Source of the DNA: Streptococcus sobrinus DSM 20742 = ATCC 33478
GTDB taxonomy: Bacteria; Bacillota; Bacilli; Lactobacillales; Streptococcaceae
DNA length: 64,000 bases
Direction of reading: 5' to 3'
Assembly: GCF_000686605.1 (NCBI RefSeq)
Contig: NZ_JMLC01000003.1
Span: 62,001-126,000, forward strand
Shown: positions 27,488 to 36,799 of the stretch, piece by piece
How positions within the stretch are numbered: the stretch's first letter is position 1
Layout: every line of letters begins with the position of its first letter
Program-made: the position numbers and the translations under genes
Notes under the pieces: model-generated
What the model saw: only the letters and a program-made list of their open reading frames with translations
Database searches by the model: none
Told to the model about the DNA's origin: nothing

Positions 27488-27522
27488 AAATAGAATTCAT
27501 GGGCTTAGATAAGCCATTAAGA

Positions 27523-27547
27523 TGACTGGGATTTCCGGTCATTTTTT
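27523..27547 (+). terminator. Terminator of ezrA
   Basis: GACTGG and CCGGTC arms followed by six T residues. Confidence 0.7.
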
Positions 27548-27639
27548 AATGGAAAAATTTAGTCTTGTGTCCATAAAATTCACCCTCATTTGTGATATAA
27601 TGAAAGTCCCAATAAATGGAGAAAAGTGGTCTTGAAATA

Positions 27640-27750
27640 GACTGTTTGACTCCGACTTAATGAAAACCAGGCTCAGTCTTGGTTTGATTTGTCAGAAGCC
27701 TGGCTTAGTAAGAAGTTTAGGCAATCCACCCTAGTGGTTGCCGTAGGAAA
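27640..27750 (-). repeat. Degenerate three-hairpin repeat unit (family B) upstream of hflX
   Basis: On the minus strand CCTACGGCAACCAC-TAGG-GTGGATTGCC (hairpin b) is followed by TAAACTTCTTACTAAG and a long imperfect stem with CCAGGCT and AGCCTGG. The order and the CTTACTAA linker match the sufB array; hairpin c has decayed. It adjoins a family A element at 27755, as also happens near 1457. Confidence 0.5.
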
Positions 27751-27754
27751 TGAT

Positions 27755-27922
27755 AGTGGGACAAAAGTCCTCACCTCCTTACTTTTTCAATATCAAACAG
27801 TTAGACGCAGTGGTTGATTGGAAGTACTTGTCCCCTTCGGGACAGCGTCCTTCCTAATCAACTGTGCGGGGGTGAGACGACAAAATCGATTTCGAAGAAA
27901 TCACGATTTTTGTCTCACTCCC
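27755..27922 (-). repeat. MITE-like repeat (family A), copy 2
   Basis: A 168-bp element bounded by GTGGGACAAAAG (27757) and TTTTTGTCTCACTCCC. The interior GGTTGATTGGAAGTACTTGT and CCTTCCTAATCAACTGTGCG are the reverse complement of the interior at 1511-1567. It lies in the hflX leader, downstream of a TGATATAAT promoter-like site at 27593, and ends about 30 bp before hflX. Confidence 0.7.
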
Positions 27923-27953
27923 ATTTTCTTAACTTATTGAAAGGAGATAGCTC

Positions 27954-29192
27954 ATGTTTGAGACAGCTGAGAGCACTGAACGGGTGATTCTGCTGGGTGT
28001 TGAATTGCCTAGTAGCCAGAATTTTGACATGTCCATGCTGGAACTGGCTAGTCTAGCCCAGACAGCTGGTGCTGAGGTTGTCAGGAGCTATCGCCAGAAG
28101 CGCGATAAATACGATAGCAAATCCTTTGTTGGCTCGGGAAAGTTGCAAGAAATTGCTGCCATGATTGAGGCGGATCAGATTGATATGGTTATTGTTAATA
28201 ATCGTCTGACTCCAAGGCAGAATTCCAATTTGGAGCAGGCTTTCGGGGTCAAGGTTATTGACCGGATGCAGCTGATTTTGGATATTTTTGCTATGCGGGC
28301 CCGCAGTCATGAGGGCAAGCTTCAGGTTCATCTGGCCCAACTCAAATATATGTTACCCCGGCTTGCAGGCCAAGGGGTTATGCTCAGTCGTCAAGCTGGT
28401 GGGATTGGCAGCCGGGGGCCTGGTGAAAGTCAGCTGGAGCTCAATCGTCGTTCTATTCGCCATCAGATTAGTGATATTGAACGCCAGCTCAAGATCGTTG
28501 AAAAGACCCGTTCAACCATTCGGGACAAGCGATTGGAATCGACGGTTTTTAAAATCGGCCTCATTGGTTATACCAATGCTGGGAAATCAACCCTGATGAA
28601 TCGCTTGACGGATAATGGCCAGTATGAAGCCGATGAACTCTTTGCGACCCTGAATGCGACGACCAAGCAAATTTATCTCAAGGATCAATTTCAGGCTACA
28701 CTGACGGATACGGTTGGATTTATTCAGGATCTGCCGACTGAATTGGTGGCAGCCTTCAAGTCAACCTTGGAAGAGAGCCGCCATGTGGATTTGCTCCTCC
28801 ATGTTATTGATGCCAGTGATTCCAATCATGCCGAACAGGAGCAGGTGGTTCTGGATATTTTGCAGGATTTGGATATGCTCCAGATTCCTCGTCTGGCTAT
28901 CTACAATAAGATGGATCAGACAGATAATTTGTTGGCTACTGTCTTTCCCAATATCAGGATTTCCTTAAAAAATCCAGACAGTCGACAAAGCCTTAGGCGA
29001 CAGATTTTGGATGAAATCGAGCAGATTTTTCTCCCCTTTTCAATTAAGGTCGGTCCAGATAAGCTTTATAAGCTCCATGACTTAAGTAAGTTTGCCCTGC
29101 TGGATCCCTACGACTATAATCAAGCTAGCCCAGAAGTTTCTGGCTTTATTGCTGAGAAAAACAAATGGAGATTGGAAGAATTTTATGACTGA
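27954..29192 (+). CDS. hflX: GTPase HflX
   Basis: A 412-residue ribosome-associated GTPase that splits or rescues stalled ribosomes. The N-terminal domain has GSGKLQEIAAMIEADQIDMV, followed by the subdomain LPRLAGQGVMLSRQAGGIGS and RGPGESQLELNRR. The G domain shows GYTNAGKSTLMNRL (G1), DTVGFIQDLP (G3) and NKMDQ (G4). It is of full length with RBS GAAAGGAG. It overlaps the next gene by 8 bp and begins a run of translationally close genes to recJ. Confidence 0.95.
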   Translation: MFETAESTERVILLGVELPSSQNFDMSMLELASLAQTAGAEVVRSYRQKRDKYDSKSFVGSGKLQEIAAMIEADQIDMVIVNNRLTPRQNSNLEQAFGVKVIDRMQLILDIFAMRARSHEGKLQVHLAQLKYMLPRLAGQGVMLSRQAGGIGSRGPGESQLELNRRSIRHQISDIERQLKIVEKTRSTIRDKRLESTVFKIGLIGYTNAGKSTLMNRLTDNGQYEADELFATLNATTKQIYLKDQFQATLTDTVGFIQDLPTELVAAFKSTLEESRHVDLLLHVIDASDSNHAEQEQVVLDILQDLDMLQIPRLAIYNKMDQTDNLLATVFPNIRISLKNPDSRQSLRRQILDEIEQIFLPFSIKVGPDKLYKLHDLSKFALLDPYDYNQASPEVSGFIAEKNKWRLEEFYD

Positions 29193-29838
29193 TGTGATGA
29201 ACTTGGCCCTCAAATACGGTGGCTTCACCAGCTTAGATAAGGCTTACTTGAAAAATAGTTTAGCTGGGCTGAGTAGAGAAGAGGCCCTGATTTTGGTTAG
29301 TCCGCCCCCCAGTGTGGTTAATGCCTACTTTGCTGAGCTCTATCAGAAAGAGAGCCCTCAGGCTGCAACGGCCTATTATTTGGAGCTTTCCCAGGCCTTT
29401 GGTTGGTTCAAGACAGAGCCCTCTTTTGCCCAAGAAAGCCAGCCCTTTGTTAGGCTCAATTTGTCGGGTAGGTCCTACGGTTTTGTCTATGAATCTGATC
29501 AGGAAATTGCCCAAGTATTTTCAGAAAAAGACCAAGCGGTAACGGCTCAAGTCTTGATGGAAATAGCTCAGATTTTCCCCCACTACAAGGTTTATCAAGA
29601 GGCTGGCAAAATCAAGATGGGCCCCTTGGAATTTGCTGAGGATGAGCAGGAAGTTGTTGAGCTCGACCAGAATGCCCTCTTAACAGATGCTGTCCGTTTG
29701 CAGGGAGACATCCTCAAACTGTCTGGCTACAATGCCCAAGAGGTCCTAAATCTAGCAGAACAACTGAAAAAAGAGGCTCAGAGCCCAATCTACTATGGCT
29801 TTAGCCAAAGACAATTTAGCATTTATATAAAAGAATAG
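29185..29838 (+). CDS. Conserved hypothetical protein downstream of hflX
   Basis: A 217-residue soluble protein, acidic overall, with no motif I recognise. The N terminus (MTDVMNLALKYGGFTSLDKA, then YLKNSLAGLSREEALILVSPPP) suggests helices. The central part (FVRLNLSGRSYGFVYESDQE) looks like beta strands. The start at 29185 overlaps the hflX stop by 8 bp, which argues for translational coupling. It is followed 55 bp later by rnz. The function is unknown; its place between hflX and rnz hints only at a link with RNA or translation. Confidence 0.75.
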   Translation: MTDVMNLALKYGGFTSLDKAYLKNSLAGLSREEALILVSPPPSVVNAYFAELYQKESPQAATAYYLELSQAFGWFKTEPSFAQESQPFVRLNLSGRSYGFVYESDQEIAQVFSEKDQAVTAQVLMEIAQIFPHYKVYQEAGKIKMGPLEFAEDEQEVVELDQNALLTDAVRLQGDILKLSGYNAQEVLNLAEQLKKEAQSPIYYGFSQRQFSIYIKE

Positions 29839-29893
29839 ACTAGTAAGAAAGAGAGACTAGTTCCAAAACTTGGGACTAGCAAGAGTGTTAGGT

Positions 29894-30823
29894 ATGGAAT
29901 TGCAATTTTTAGGAACGGGAGCAGGCCAGCCAGCCAAGGCTCGGAATGTTTCCAGCTTAGTGTTGAAACTGCTCAATGAAATCGACCAGGTTTGGATGTT
30001 TGACTGCGGTGAGGGGACCCAAAGGCAGATTTTGGATACGACCATCAAGCCCCGCAAGGTGCGGAAAATTTTTATCACCCACCTACATGGAGACCATGTG
30101 CTGGGCCTGCCTGGTTTTTTGGCCAGTCGCTCCTTCCAAGCCAGTGAAGAGCAGACCGATTTGGATATTTATGGTCCGGTTGGCATTCGTAGTATGGTGC
30201 TCAATACACTCAAGCTGTCCGGTACCCGCCTGCCTTACCGCATTAATTTTCATGAGTTTGATGCCCTGTCCCTTGGGAAAATTTTAGAAACCGATAAATT
30301 TACCGTCTATGCCGAAAAGCTGGACCATACTATCTTTTGCGTGGGTTATCGGGTGGTCCAGAAGGATTTGGAAGGCACTCTGGATGCTGAAAAGCTCAAG
30401 GCAGCCGGTCTCCCCTTTGGCCCTCTCTTTGGCAAGGTAAAAAATGGTCAAGACGTTGTCTTGGAAGATGGCACAAAAATCATTGCCAAGGACTATATCT
30501 CGGATCCCCGTAAGGGCAAGGTTCTAGCCATTCTTGGCGATACTAGAAAATGCCATGCCAGCGTACGATTAGCCCTGGGGGCGGATATTCTGGTACATGA
30601 ATCAACCTATGGTAGGGGAGATGAACGCCTGGCTCGCAACCACGGTCACTCTACTAATATGCAGGCGGCTCAGGTAGCCAAGGATGCTAGTGCTAAACGA
30701 CTCTTGATGAACCACATCAGTGCCCGTTTCCTAGCAAGGGATGTCCGCCAACTAGAAGCAGATGCCAGAGGCATTTTTGAAAACAGCAAGGTAGTTTGGG
30801 ACCTAGAAGAGGTAGAAATTTGA
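29894..30823 (+). CDS. rnz: Ribonuclease Z (tRNA 3'-endonuclease)
   Basis: A 309-residue metallo-beta-lactamase-fold nuclease that trims tRNA 3' ends lacking CCA. This fits the tRNA-Arg in this window, whose CCA is not encoded. It shows [32 protein letters not shown] (HxHxDH zinc motif near residue 61-75), an exosite region, and the late ligands GDTRKC, HESTYG and [14 protein letters not shown] at 29894 gives the canonical MELQFLGTG start. It ends overlapping the next start by 4 bp. Confidence 0.95.
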   Translation: MELQFLGTGAGQPAKARNVSSLVLKLLNEIDQVWMFDCGEGTQRQILDTTIKPRKVRKIFITHLHGDHVLGLPGFLASRSFQASEEQTDLDIYGPVGIRSMVLNTLKLSGTRLPYRINFHEFDALSLGKILETDKFTVYAEKLDHTIFCVGYRVVQKDLEGTLDAEKLKAAGLPFGPLFGKVKNGQDVVLEDGTKIIAKDYISDPRKGKVLAILGDTRKCHASVRLALGADILVHESTYGRGDERLARNHGHSTNMQAAQVAKDASAKRLLMNHISARFLARDVRQLEADARGIFENSKVVWDLEEVEI

Positions 30824-31593
30824 CACAGGAAAAACAGCGGGTGATTGCTATTACAGGGGCCTCGGGTGGCTTAGCCCAGGCCATCATCCAGCTTTTACCC
30901 CCAGAGGATATTGTCTTAGCCATCGGTCGTAGCAAGGAAAAGATGGATCAGCTCTATGCTGGTCGAGGAAATTTTCAGTCTTACGGTCTCAATTGCCGAG
31001 ATGATGCTGCTCTAACAGGCCTAGTTGATCAGATTTATGCTGATTATGGCCGGATTGATGTCTTTATCAATAATGCTGGTTTTGGTGACTTTAAGAACTT
31101 CGACCGATTTACTCCCCAGACTATTAGGGAGACCTTTGACGTCAATACCCTGGCGGCCATCAATTCTTCCCGCCTAGTTGGGGAGAGAATGGCCAAGGTT
31201 GGTTCAGGTCACATCATCAATATTGCTAGTATGGCTGGCAAGATGGCGACTGCCAAGTCTTCTGTCTATGCGGCGACCAAGTTTGCCCTCATTGGCTATT
31301 CCAATGCCTTGCGATTGGAATTGATTGACAGAGGCGTTTATGTGACTACGGTCAATCCTGGTCCCATCTCGACCAAATTTTTTGATCGGGCAGACCCTTC
31401 GGGCAACTACCTCAAGGCTATCGGCAGGTTTAGCCTGACACCTGAGCAGGTGGCAAGAAAAATTGTCAAGGCTATGGGCAAAAATAAGCGAGAGCTCAAT
31501 ATGCCTCTGGCCATGGCCTTTGCGGCTAAGTTTTATGCCCTCTTTCCCAAGACAGCGGATTTTCTTTCCAGAAAGGCTTTTAATTATAAATGA
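30820..31593 (+). CDS. Short-chain dehydrogenase/reductase
   Basis: A 257-residue classical SDR. It has [11 protein letters not shown] (cofactor loop, residues 11-21), [14 protein letters not shown] (NNAG), [11 protein letters not shown] with the catalytic Ser, and the [13 protein letters not shown] motif (Tyr and Lys). The C-terminal tail ([20 protein letters not shown]) is hydrophobic and could associate with the membrane. Substrate unknown. TTG at 30820 is chosen because it overlaps the rnz stop and follows a GAGG; an upstream in-frame start lies inside rnz. It overlaps recJ by 4 bp (ATGA). Confidence 0.88.
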   Translation: MTQEKQRVIAITGASGGLAQAIIQLLPPEDIVLAIGRSKEKMDQLYAGRGNFQSYGLNCRDDAALTGLVDQIYADYGRIDVFINNAGFGDFKNFDRFTPQTIRETFDVNTLAAINSSRLVGERMAKVGSGHIINIASMAGKMATAKSSVYAATKFALIGYSNALRLELIDRGVYVTTVNPGPISTKFFDRADPSGNYLKAIGRFSLTPEQVARKIVKAMGKNKRELNMPLAMAFAAKFYALFPKTADFLSRKAFNYK

Positions 31594-33827
31594 TTTCTTC
31601 TAAGTTTGATTGGAAACAAGTTGACCAGGCTCCTAGTGAGCCCTTTTTAGAGCTGGCAAAAAAAGAAAATTTGGATAACCTGGCAGCCGGTATTCTCTAT
31701 GAAAGGGGAATTGATGACCAGGCCAAGCTCCATGATTTTCTGTCAGCTGACCTGTCCCAACTCCATGATCCTTATTTACTTCATGATATGGATAAGGCTG
31801 TCGAGCGGATTCGTTCTGCCATTGAAGCTGGCCAGCAAATCCTAATCTACGGGGACTACGATGCCGATGGCATGACCTCCAGCTCTATTATGCAGGAGGC
31901 CCTGGAGATGTTGGGGGCTGAGTATCAGGTTTATCTGCCCAATCGGTTTACCGATGGTTATGGGCCCAATCTCAGCGTTTATAAGTACTTTATTGAGCAG
32001 CAGGAAACCTCTCTGATTGTGACCGTTGATAATGGGGTGGCTGGTCATGAGGCCATTGCCTATGCACAGGAGCAGGGGATTGATGTCGTCGTTACCGACC
32101 ACCATTCCCTGCCGGATAATCTGCCCGATGCTTACGCTATTGTTCACCCCGAGCATCCAGAAGGAGACTATCCCTTTAAATATCTGGCCGGCTGTGGTGT
32201 GGCCTTCAAACTAGCCTCTGCCCTCTTGGAAGGTATTCCCAATGAGTTACTGGACCTGGTCGCTATCGGAACCATTGCCGATATGGTTAGCCTGACTGGG
32301 GAAAATCGGATTCTGGTCAAGTATGGCCTGCAAATGCTGGCTCAGACTGAAAGGGTGGGCCTGCAGGAACTCATGCAGCTGGCTGATATTGAGCCTAGCG
32401 ACCTCAATGAGGAAACCGTTGGCTTCAAGATTGCCCCCATGCTCAATGCCCTAGGTCGCCTAGATGACCCCAACCCTGCTGTCGAACTCCTGACCGGCTT
32501 TGATGACCAAGAGGCTGGCGAAATTGCTCACATGATTCAGGAGAAAAATGAGGAACGCAAGCAGATTGTTCAGGATATCTATGACCAGGCCCTGACCATG
32601 ATTGCCCCTGGCAAACCGGCCCAGGTCTTAGCCAAGGAAGGCTGGCATCCTGGGGTCCTGGGCATTGTGGCTGGTCGGATTTCGGAATCTCTCAGTCAGC
32701 CTGTTATCCTCCTCAATATTGAAGACGGCAGGGCCAAGGGGTCGGCCCGCTCGGTTGAGGCTGTCAATATCTTTGCTGCCCTCAATCCTCATCGGGACAT
32801 TTTCGATGCCTTTGGTGGCCATGCTGGTGCGGCTGGTATGACCCTGCCGGTTGAAAATCTGGAAAAGCTATCTGATGCTCTCTGTAGCTATATCCTAGAT
32901 AATGGTCTAGATAAGGCTGGCAAGAATAGCCTGACCATTGATGAGGAGCTTCACTTGCCCGACCTGTCTCTGGAGACCATCAAGAGCCTAGAAAAGCTGT
33001 CTCCCTTTGGCATGGATAATAAGAAACCGGTATTTCTTCTCAAGGATTTCCAGGTCCTGCAAAGCCGAACTATGGGACAAAATGGAGCCCACCTCAAACT
33101 CAAACTGGCCCAAGCTGGTGCAGAATTCGATCTGGTAGCCTTCTCCCAAGGCCATCTGGCCCAAGAATTTGCTCAGGCCAGCGGTCTCGAGCTGGCGGTG
33201 ACCCTCTCAGTCAATAAATGGAACGGTAATACCAGTCTTCAGCTTATGCTGGTTGATGCTCGAGTGCAAGGGGTGCAACTCATTGATATTAGGGCTAAAT
33301 CGGCCCAGTTACCTAAGGGTGTGCCCAGCCTCCAGCAGCTAGTAGAAGCTGATAAGCAGGCTCAAGCTGTTGTCCTCCTAAAGGTTCCAGAGCAAGCTAG
33401 CCAACTCAAAGAGGCCTTCCAAGATCAGGATTTTTCAGCCATCTATTTTAAAAATCAGATTAAGCAGGCCTATTATCTGACTGGCTACGGAACTCGAGAG
33501 CAGTTTGCCAAACTTTACAAGACCATCTATCAATTTCCAGAATTTGATATCCGTCATAAGCTCAAAGAACTGGCAGACTATCTCAAAATCCCTGATATTC
33601 TCTTAATTAAGATGATTCAGATTTTTGAGGAATTGGACTTCGTGACCATTGCTGATGGTATCATGACGGTCAATAAGTCTGCCGACAAGAAGCCTATCTC
33701 CGACAGCCAAATTTATCAGGATTTGGTGGCCCTGGTCAAGTACCAAGAACTCATGGCCCTCGGAAGCCCCAGAGAAATCTATGACTGGCTGACGGGTGCT
33801 TCAAAAAATAACGAGCAGGAATTTTGA
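31590..33827 (+). CDS. recJ: Single-stranded-DNA-specific exonuclease RecJ
   Basis: A 745-residue 5'-3' exonuclease of recombination and mismatch repair. The DHH domain has LIYGDYDADGMTSSSIMQEA, TVDNGVAGHEAI and TDHHSLPDN. The DHHA1 part has FGGHAGAAGMTLP. An OB-fold and a long C-terminal extension, as in Firmicutes RecJ, complete the protein. The start overlaps the SDR stop as ATGA. It is the last gene of the hflX-to-recJ unit, terminated at 33929. Confidence 0.96.
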   Translation: MISSKFDWKQVDQAPSEPFLELAKKENLDNLAAGILYERGIDDQAKLHDFLSADLSQLHDPYLLHDMDKAVERIRSAIEAGQQILIYGDYDADGMTSSSIMQEALEMLGAEYQVYLPNRFTDGYGPNLSVYKYFIEQQETSLIVTVDNGVAGHEAIAYAQEQGIDVVVTDHHSLPDNLPDAYAIVHPEHPEGDYPFKYLAGCGVAFKLASALLEGIPNELLDLVAIGTIADMVSLTGENRILVKYGLQMLAQTERVGLQELMQLADIEPSDLNEETVGFKIAPMLNALGRLDDPNPAVELLTGFDDQEAGEIAHMIQEKNEERKQIVQDIYDQALTMIAPGKPAQVLAKEGWHPGVLGIVAGRISESLSQPVILLNIEDGRAKGSARSVEAVNIFAALNPHRDIFDAFGGHAGAAGMTLPVENLEKLSDALCSYILDNGLDKAGKNSLTIDEELHLPDLSLETIKSLEKLSPFGMDNKKPVFLLKDFQVLQSRTMGQNGAHLKLKLAQAGAEFDLVAFSQGHLAQEFAQASGLELAVTLSVNKWNGNTSLQLMLVDARVQGVQLIDIRAKSAQLPKGVPSLQQLVEADKQAQAVVLLKVPEQASQLKEAFQDQDFSAIYFKNQIKQAYYLTGYGTREQFAKLYKTIYQFPEFDIRHKLKELADYLKIPDILLIKMIQIFEELDFVTIADGIMTVNKSADKKPISDSQIYQDLVALVKYQELMALGSPREIYDWLTGASKNNEQEF

Positions 33828-33928
33828 GCTCTAGACTGTTTTTGAATTAACAATTTTCTTAAGGCCGTCGACGATTTCAAGCAAAATGAAAACACAATTA
33901 AATTGGAATAGCGTTGCTCAATAGAAGT

Positions 33929-33975
33929 GGCACCCTAATTGTTAGACAGGAAGTCTAACATTGGGGTGCCTTTTT
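33929..33975 (+). terminator. Strong terminator after recJ
   Basis: GGCACCC, GTTAGAC and GTCTAAC, GGGGTGCC pair over nearly 20 bp around AGGAA, followed by TTTTT. Confidence 0.85.
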
Positions 33976-34029
33976 CCTTGTAATTTAGGTGGGTTTGACG
34001 AAGTCTCTAAAAAACTGTACTATAATAGC

Positions 34030-34578
34030 ATGGATATTTGGACAGTACTGGGCAGGTATTCCCAGTTGGAAACGGAGCGGCTCTGGCTTCGTCCTTTTCG
34101 TTTTGATGACAGTCAGGACTTCTATAAAATCACCCACAATCCAGCCAATCTGACCTTCATTTTTCCAGCCCAGGTCAGTCAGGCCGAGAGCGACTATCTC
34201 TTGGTACATTATTTCATGAAGGAACCGCTGGGAATCTGGGCTCTGGAGGACAAGGCCAGCCAGCAGATGATTGGGGCCATTCGTTTGGAAAAGCTTAATC
34301 CAACTAAGCAAACAGCGGAAATTGGCTACTTTGTTCAGCAAGATTTTTGGGGTCAAGGTCTGGCGACTGAAAGTCTAAAGACTATTAGTTTTCTTGCCTT
34401 GGCGGAATTTGGCCTGCGAAGTCTGTCCATTATTACTCATCGAGAAAACCTAGCCAGCCAAAAGGTTGCCCTCAAGGCTGGTTTTAAACTGGCTCGGGCC
34501 TTCAAGGGGAGTGACCGCTACAGCCGCAAAATGCGGGACTACCTCGAATTTCAGCTAAAGGCAGGTGAGGTACTGTGA
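34030..34578 (+). CDS. GNAT-family N-acetyltransferase (RimJ/RimL type)
   Basis: A 182-residue acetyltransferase. It starts MDIWTVLGRYSQLETERLWL, typical of ribosomal-protein acetyltransferases, with IGAIRLEKLNPTKQTAEIGY and the acetyl-CoA loop QDFWGQGLATESLKTISF, then REN-L-ASQKVALKAGFK. The target is unknown. ATG at 34030 is the best start; it is only 4 bp after a TATAAT, and an alternative could lie slightly downstream or in the upstream frame from 33961. Its stop overlaps the GTG of the next gene. Confidence 0.8.
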   Translation: MDIWTVLGRYSQLETERLWLRPFRFDDSQDFYKITHNPANLTFIFPAQVSQAESDYLLVHYFMKEPLGIWALEDKASQQMIGAIRLEKLNPTKQTAEIGYFVQQDFWGQGLATESLKTISFLALAEFGLRSLSIITHRENLASQKVALKAGFKLARAFKGSDRYSRKMRDYLEFQLKAGEVL

Positions 34579-35855
34579 CCAAACATCAGGAAATTTTAGA
34601 ATATCTGGAAGGCCTGCCCATTGGCAAGCAGGTCAGTGTGCGGTCTATTTCGAACCATCTGGCAGTCAGCGAAGGGACGGCCTATCGGGCTATCAAGGAG
34701 GCTGAGAGCCGTGGCCTAGTTGAGACCCGTCCCCGTAGCGGGACCGTGCGGGTGGAACAGAAGGTCCAGGTGCGACTGGAGAAGTTGACCTATGCCGAAA
34801 TTGCCACCATCACCGAGTCAGATGTCGTGGCAGGAAGGGCTGGCCTCAAGCACGAATTCAGCCGTTTCTCTATTGGAGCTATGACCAAGAAAAATGTTGG
34901 CCGCTATCTGGTCAAGGGTGGCCTCTTGATTGTTGGTGACCGCGAGGAAATCCAGCTGCTAGCTTTGAAAAATAAAAATGCCATCTTGGTAACTGGTGGT
35001 TTTACTGTGTCGGAAAAGGTTTTAGAGCTCTCGCAGAAACAGGGAATTCCGGTTATGGTGACCGCCTACGATACCTTTACCGTTGCCACCATGATTAACC
35101 GTGCCCTCTCTAATGTGCGGATTAAGACTGACATTAAAACAGTGGCTCAGGTTTATAGTCTCAAGTCTCACTATGGTTATCTAACCGATGGTGACACAGT
35201 CAATGATTACCATCGTCTGGTCAGAAAGAACAACCATGTTCGCTATCCTGTCATTGATGAAGCGGGTCAGGTTCTAGGTGTCATTACTATGCGAGATGTT
35301 TCCAATCAAGATTCGACCATCAAGCTGACCCAAGTCATGACTAAACCAGTCACTACTAAACCGGAAACTAGTCTAGCAACTGTAGCCCAGCGGATGATTG
35401 CCGAGGACTTTGCTATGCTGCCGGTTGTTGATGATGACAATCGTCTACTGGGGGTCATCAGTCGAAAGCTGGTTTTGGAGAATTTGCAGGAGCTCAATCA
35501 TGATGGCCTGCATACCATCAGTGACCAGATTATTGCCAGTCTTAAAACTGAAAATCAGGGTTATGGTTTCAAAGTTGAACCAGCCATGATTGATAATGCT
35601 GGGAATTTGACCGATGGAATTCTGGCTGAATTGCTTAAGGAAACCAGCCTAAGGACCCTATCCCTAGCTAGTAAAAAAAATATCATTATTGAACAAATGA
35701 TGATATACTTTTTACAGGCTGTGCAAATTGACGATTATTTGATGCTAAAGCCAAGGATTGTCAGAGAAAATCGCCGATCTGCCTTGGTTGACATTGAAGT
35801 TGACTGTCAAGGTCGGGTGGTCTGTAAGGCCTTGATTACCAGTAAAATTAATTAA
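34575..35855 (+). CDS. spxR: CBS/DRTGG/HTH regulator SpxR-like
   Basis: A 426-residue multidomain regulator. An N-terminal helix-turn-helix (VSVRSISNHLAVSEGTAYRA, residues about 22-41) is followed by a DRTGG domain (to about 190) and two CBS domains (VRYPVIDEAGQVLGVITMRD and FAMLPVVDDDNRLLGVISRK). The last part is a hotdog thioesterase-like domain. This order matches YtoI of Bacillus and SpxR of S. pneumoniae, a positive regulator of pyruvate oxidase. CBS pairs usually sense adenine nucleotides. GTG at 34575 overlaps the GNAT stop. Confidence 0.85.
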   Translation: MTKHQEILEYLEGLPIGKQVSVRSISNHLAVSEGTAYRAIKEAESRGLVETRPRSGTVRVEQKVQVRLEKLTYAEIATITESDVVAGRAGLKHEFSRFSIGAMTKKNVGRYLVKGGLLIVGDREEIQLLALKNKNAILVTGGFTVSEKVLELSQKQGIPVMVTAYDTFTVATMINRALSNVRIKTDIKTVAQVYSLKSHYGYLTDGDTVNDYHRLVRKNNHVRYPVIDEAGQVLGVITMRDVSNQDSTIKLTQVMTKPVTTKPETSLATVAQRMIAEDFAMLPVVDDDNRLLGVISRKLVLENLQELNHDGLHTISDQIIASLKTENQGYGFKVEPAMIDNAGNLTDGILAELLKETSLRTLSLASKKNIIIEQMMIYFLQAVQIDDYLMLKPRIVRENRRSALVDIEVDCQGRVVCKALITSKIN

Positions 35856-35934
35856 AATAGTAGATGGGGCTTTGGTCTCAAGCAAACCAATTCTGGTCAA
35901 CCGCCCTGCCCCTAAATAGAGGAGTTTTTAAATC

Positions 35935-36795
35935 ATGATTACACTTAAATCACCGCGTGAAATTGAAGCCATGAAACGTGCTGGCGACTTTCTTGCCAGC
36001 ATCCATATTGGCCTGCGAGATTTGATTAAGCCAGGGATTGATATGTGGGAAGTCGAAGAATATGTCCGCCACCGCTGTAAAGAGGCCAATGTCCTGCCCT
36101 TGCAAATCGGCGTTGATGGCCAGCTTATGGATTATCCCTATGCTACCTGCTGTGGCCTCAATGACGAAGTGGCCCATGCCTTCCCCCGCCATTATAAACT
36201 TAAAGATGGGGATTTGCTCAAGGTTGATATGGTCTTGACCGAGCCCTTGGATAAGTCAGAGCTTGATGTGTCCGAGTTGAATTTTGACAACGTTGCCCAA
36301 GTCAAAAAGTATACCGAAAACTACACGGGTGGTTTGGCTGACTCTTGCTGGGCCTACGCTGTCGGCAATGTCTCTCAAGAGGTCAAGGACCTGATGGCTG
36401 TCACCAAGGAGGCCCTCTATCTGGGTATTAAAAAGGCCGTTGTTGGTAACCGAATTGGTGACATCGGTGCTGCCATTCAAGAATATGCCGAAGGCAAGGG
36501 TTACGGCGTTGTTCGTGACTTGGTCGGTCACGGTGTTGGCCCAACCATGCACGAAGAGCCTATGGTTCCTCACTATGGTAAGGCTGGGCGTGGCCTGCGT
36601 CTCAAGGAAGGTATGGTTCTGACCATTGAACCCATGATTAACACAGGTTCTTGGGAAATTGATACTGATATGAAGACTGGCTGGGCCCACAAGACCATTG
36701 ATGGAGGCCTTTCTTGCCAGTATGAGCACCAATTTGTCATCACTAAAGACGGTCCAGTCATCTTGACCAGTCAGGGAGAAGAAGGAACCTACTAG
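35935..36795 (+). CDS. map: Methionine aminopeptidase type I
   Basis: A 286-residue metalloprotease that removes N-terminal methionine. The five metal ligands can be placed: Asp in LLKVDMVLTEP, Asp in GGLADSCWAYAVG, His in DLVGHGVGPTMHEEPMVPHY, Glu in LTIEPMIN and Glu in YEHQFVITKDG. Between the first strands is the insert (LDKSELDVSELNFDNVAQVK) typical of streptococcal enzymes, making it longer than the E. coli form. RBS is GAGGAG. It is followed after 4 bp by the YihY gene. Confidence 0.96.
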   Translation: MITLKSPREIEAMKRAGDFLASIHIGLRDLIKPGIDMWEVEEYVRHRCKEANVLPLQIGVDGQLMDYPYATCCGLNDEVAHAFPRHYKLKDGDLLKVDMVLTEPLDKSELDVSELNFDNVAQVKKYTENYTGGLADSCWAYAVGNVSQEVKDLMAVTKEALYLGIKKAVVGNRIGDIGAAIQEYAEGKGYGVVRDLVGHGVGPTMHEEPMVPHYGKAGRGLRLKEGMVLTIEPMINTGSWEIDTDMKTGWAHKTIDGGLSCQYEHQFVITKDGPVILTSQGEEGTY

Positions 36796-36799
36796 ACCC

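Noticed and set aside
33995-34026. Leaderless promoter for the GNAT gene (TTGACG, TATAAT)
   Set aside because: The spacer is 20 bp and the TATAAT ends only 4 bp before the ATG, so the predicted transcription start lies after the start codon.
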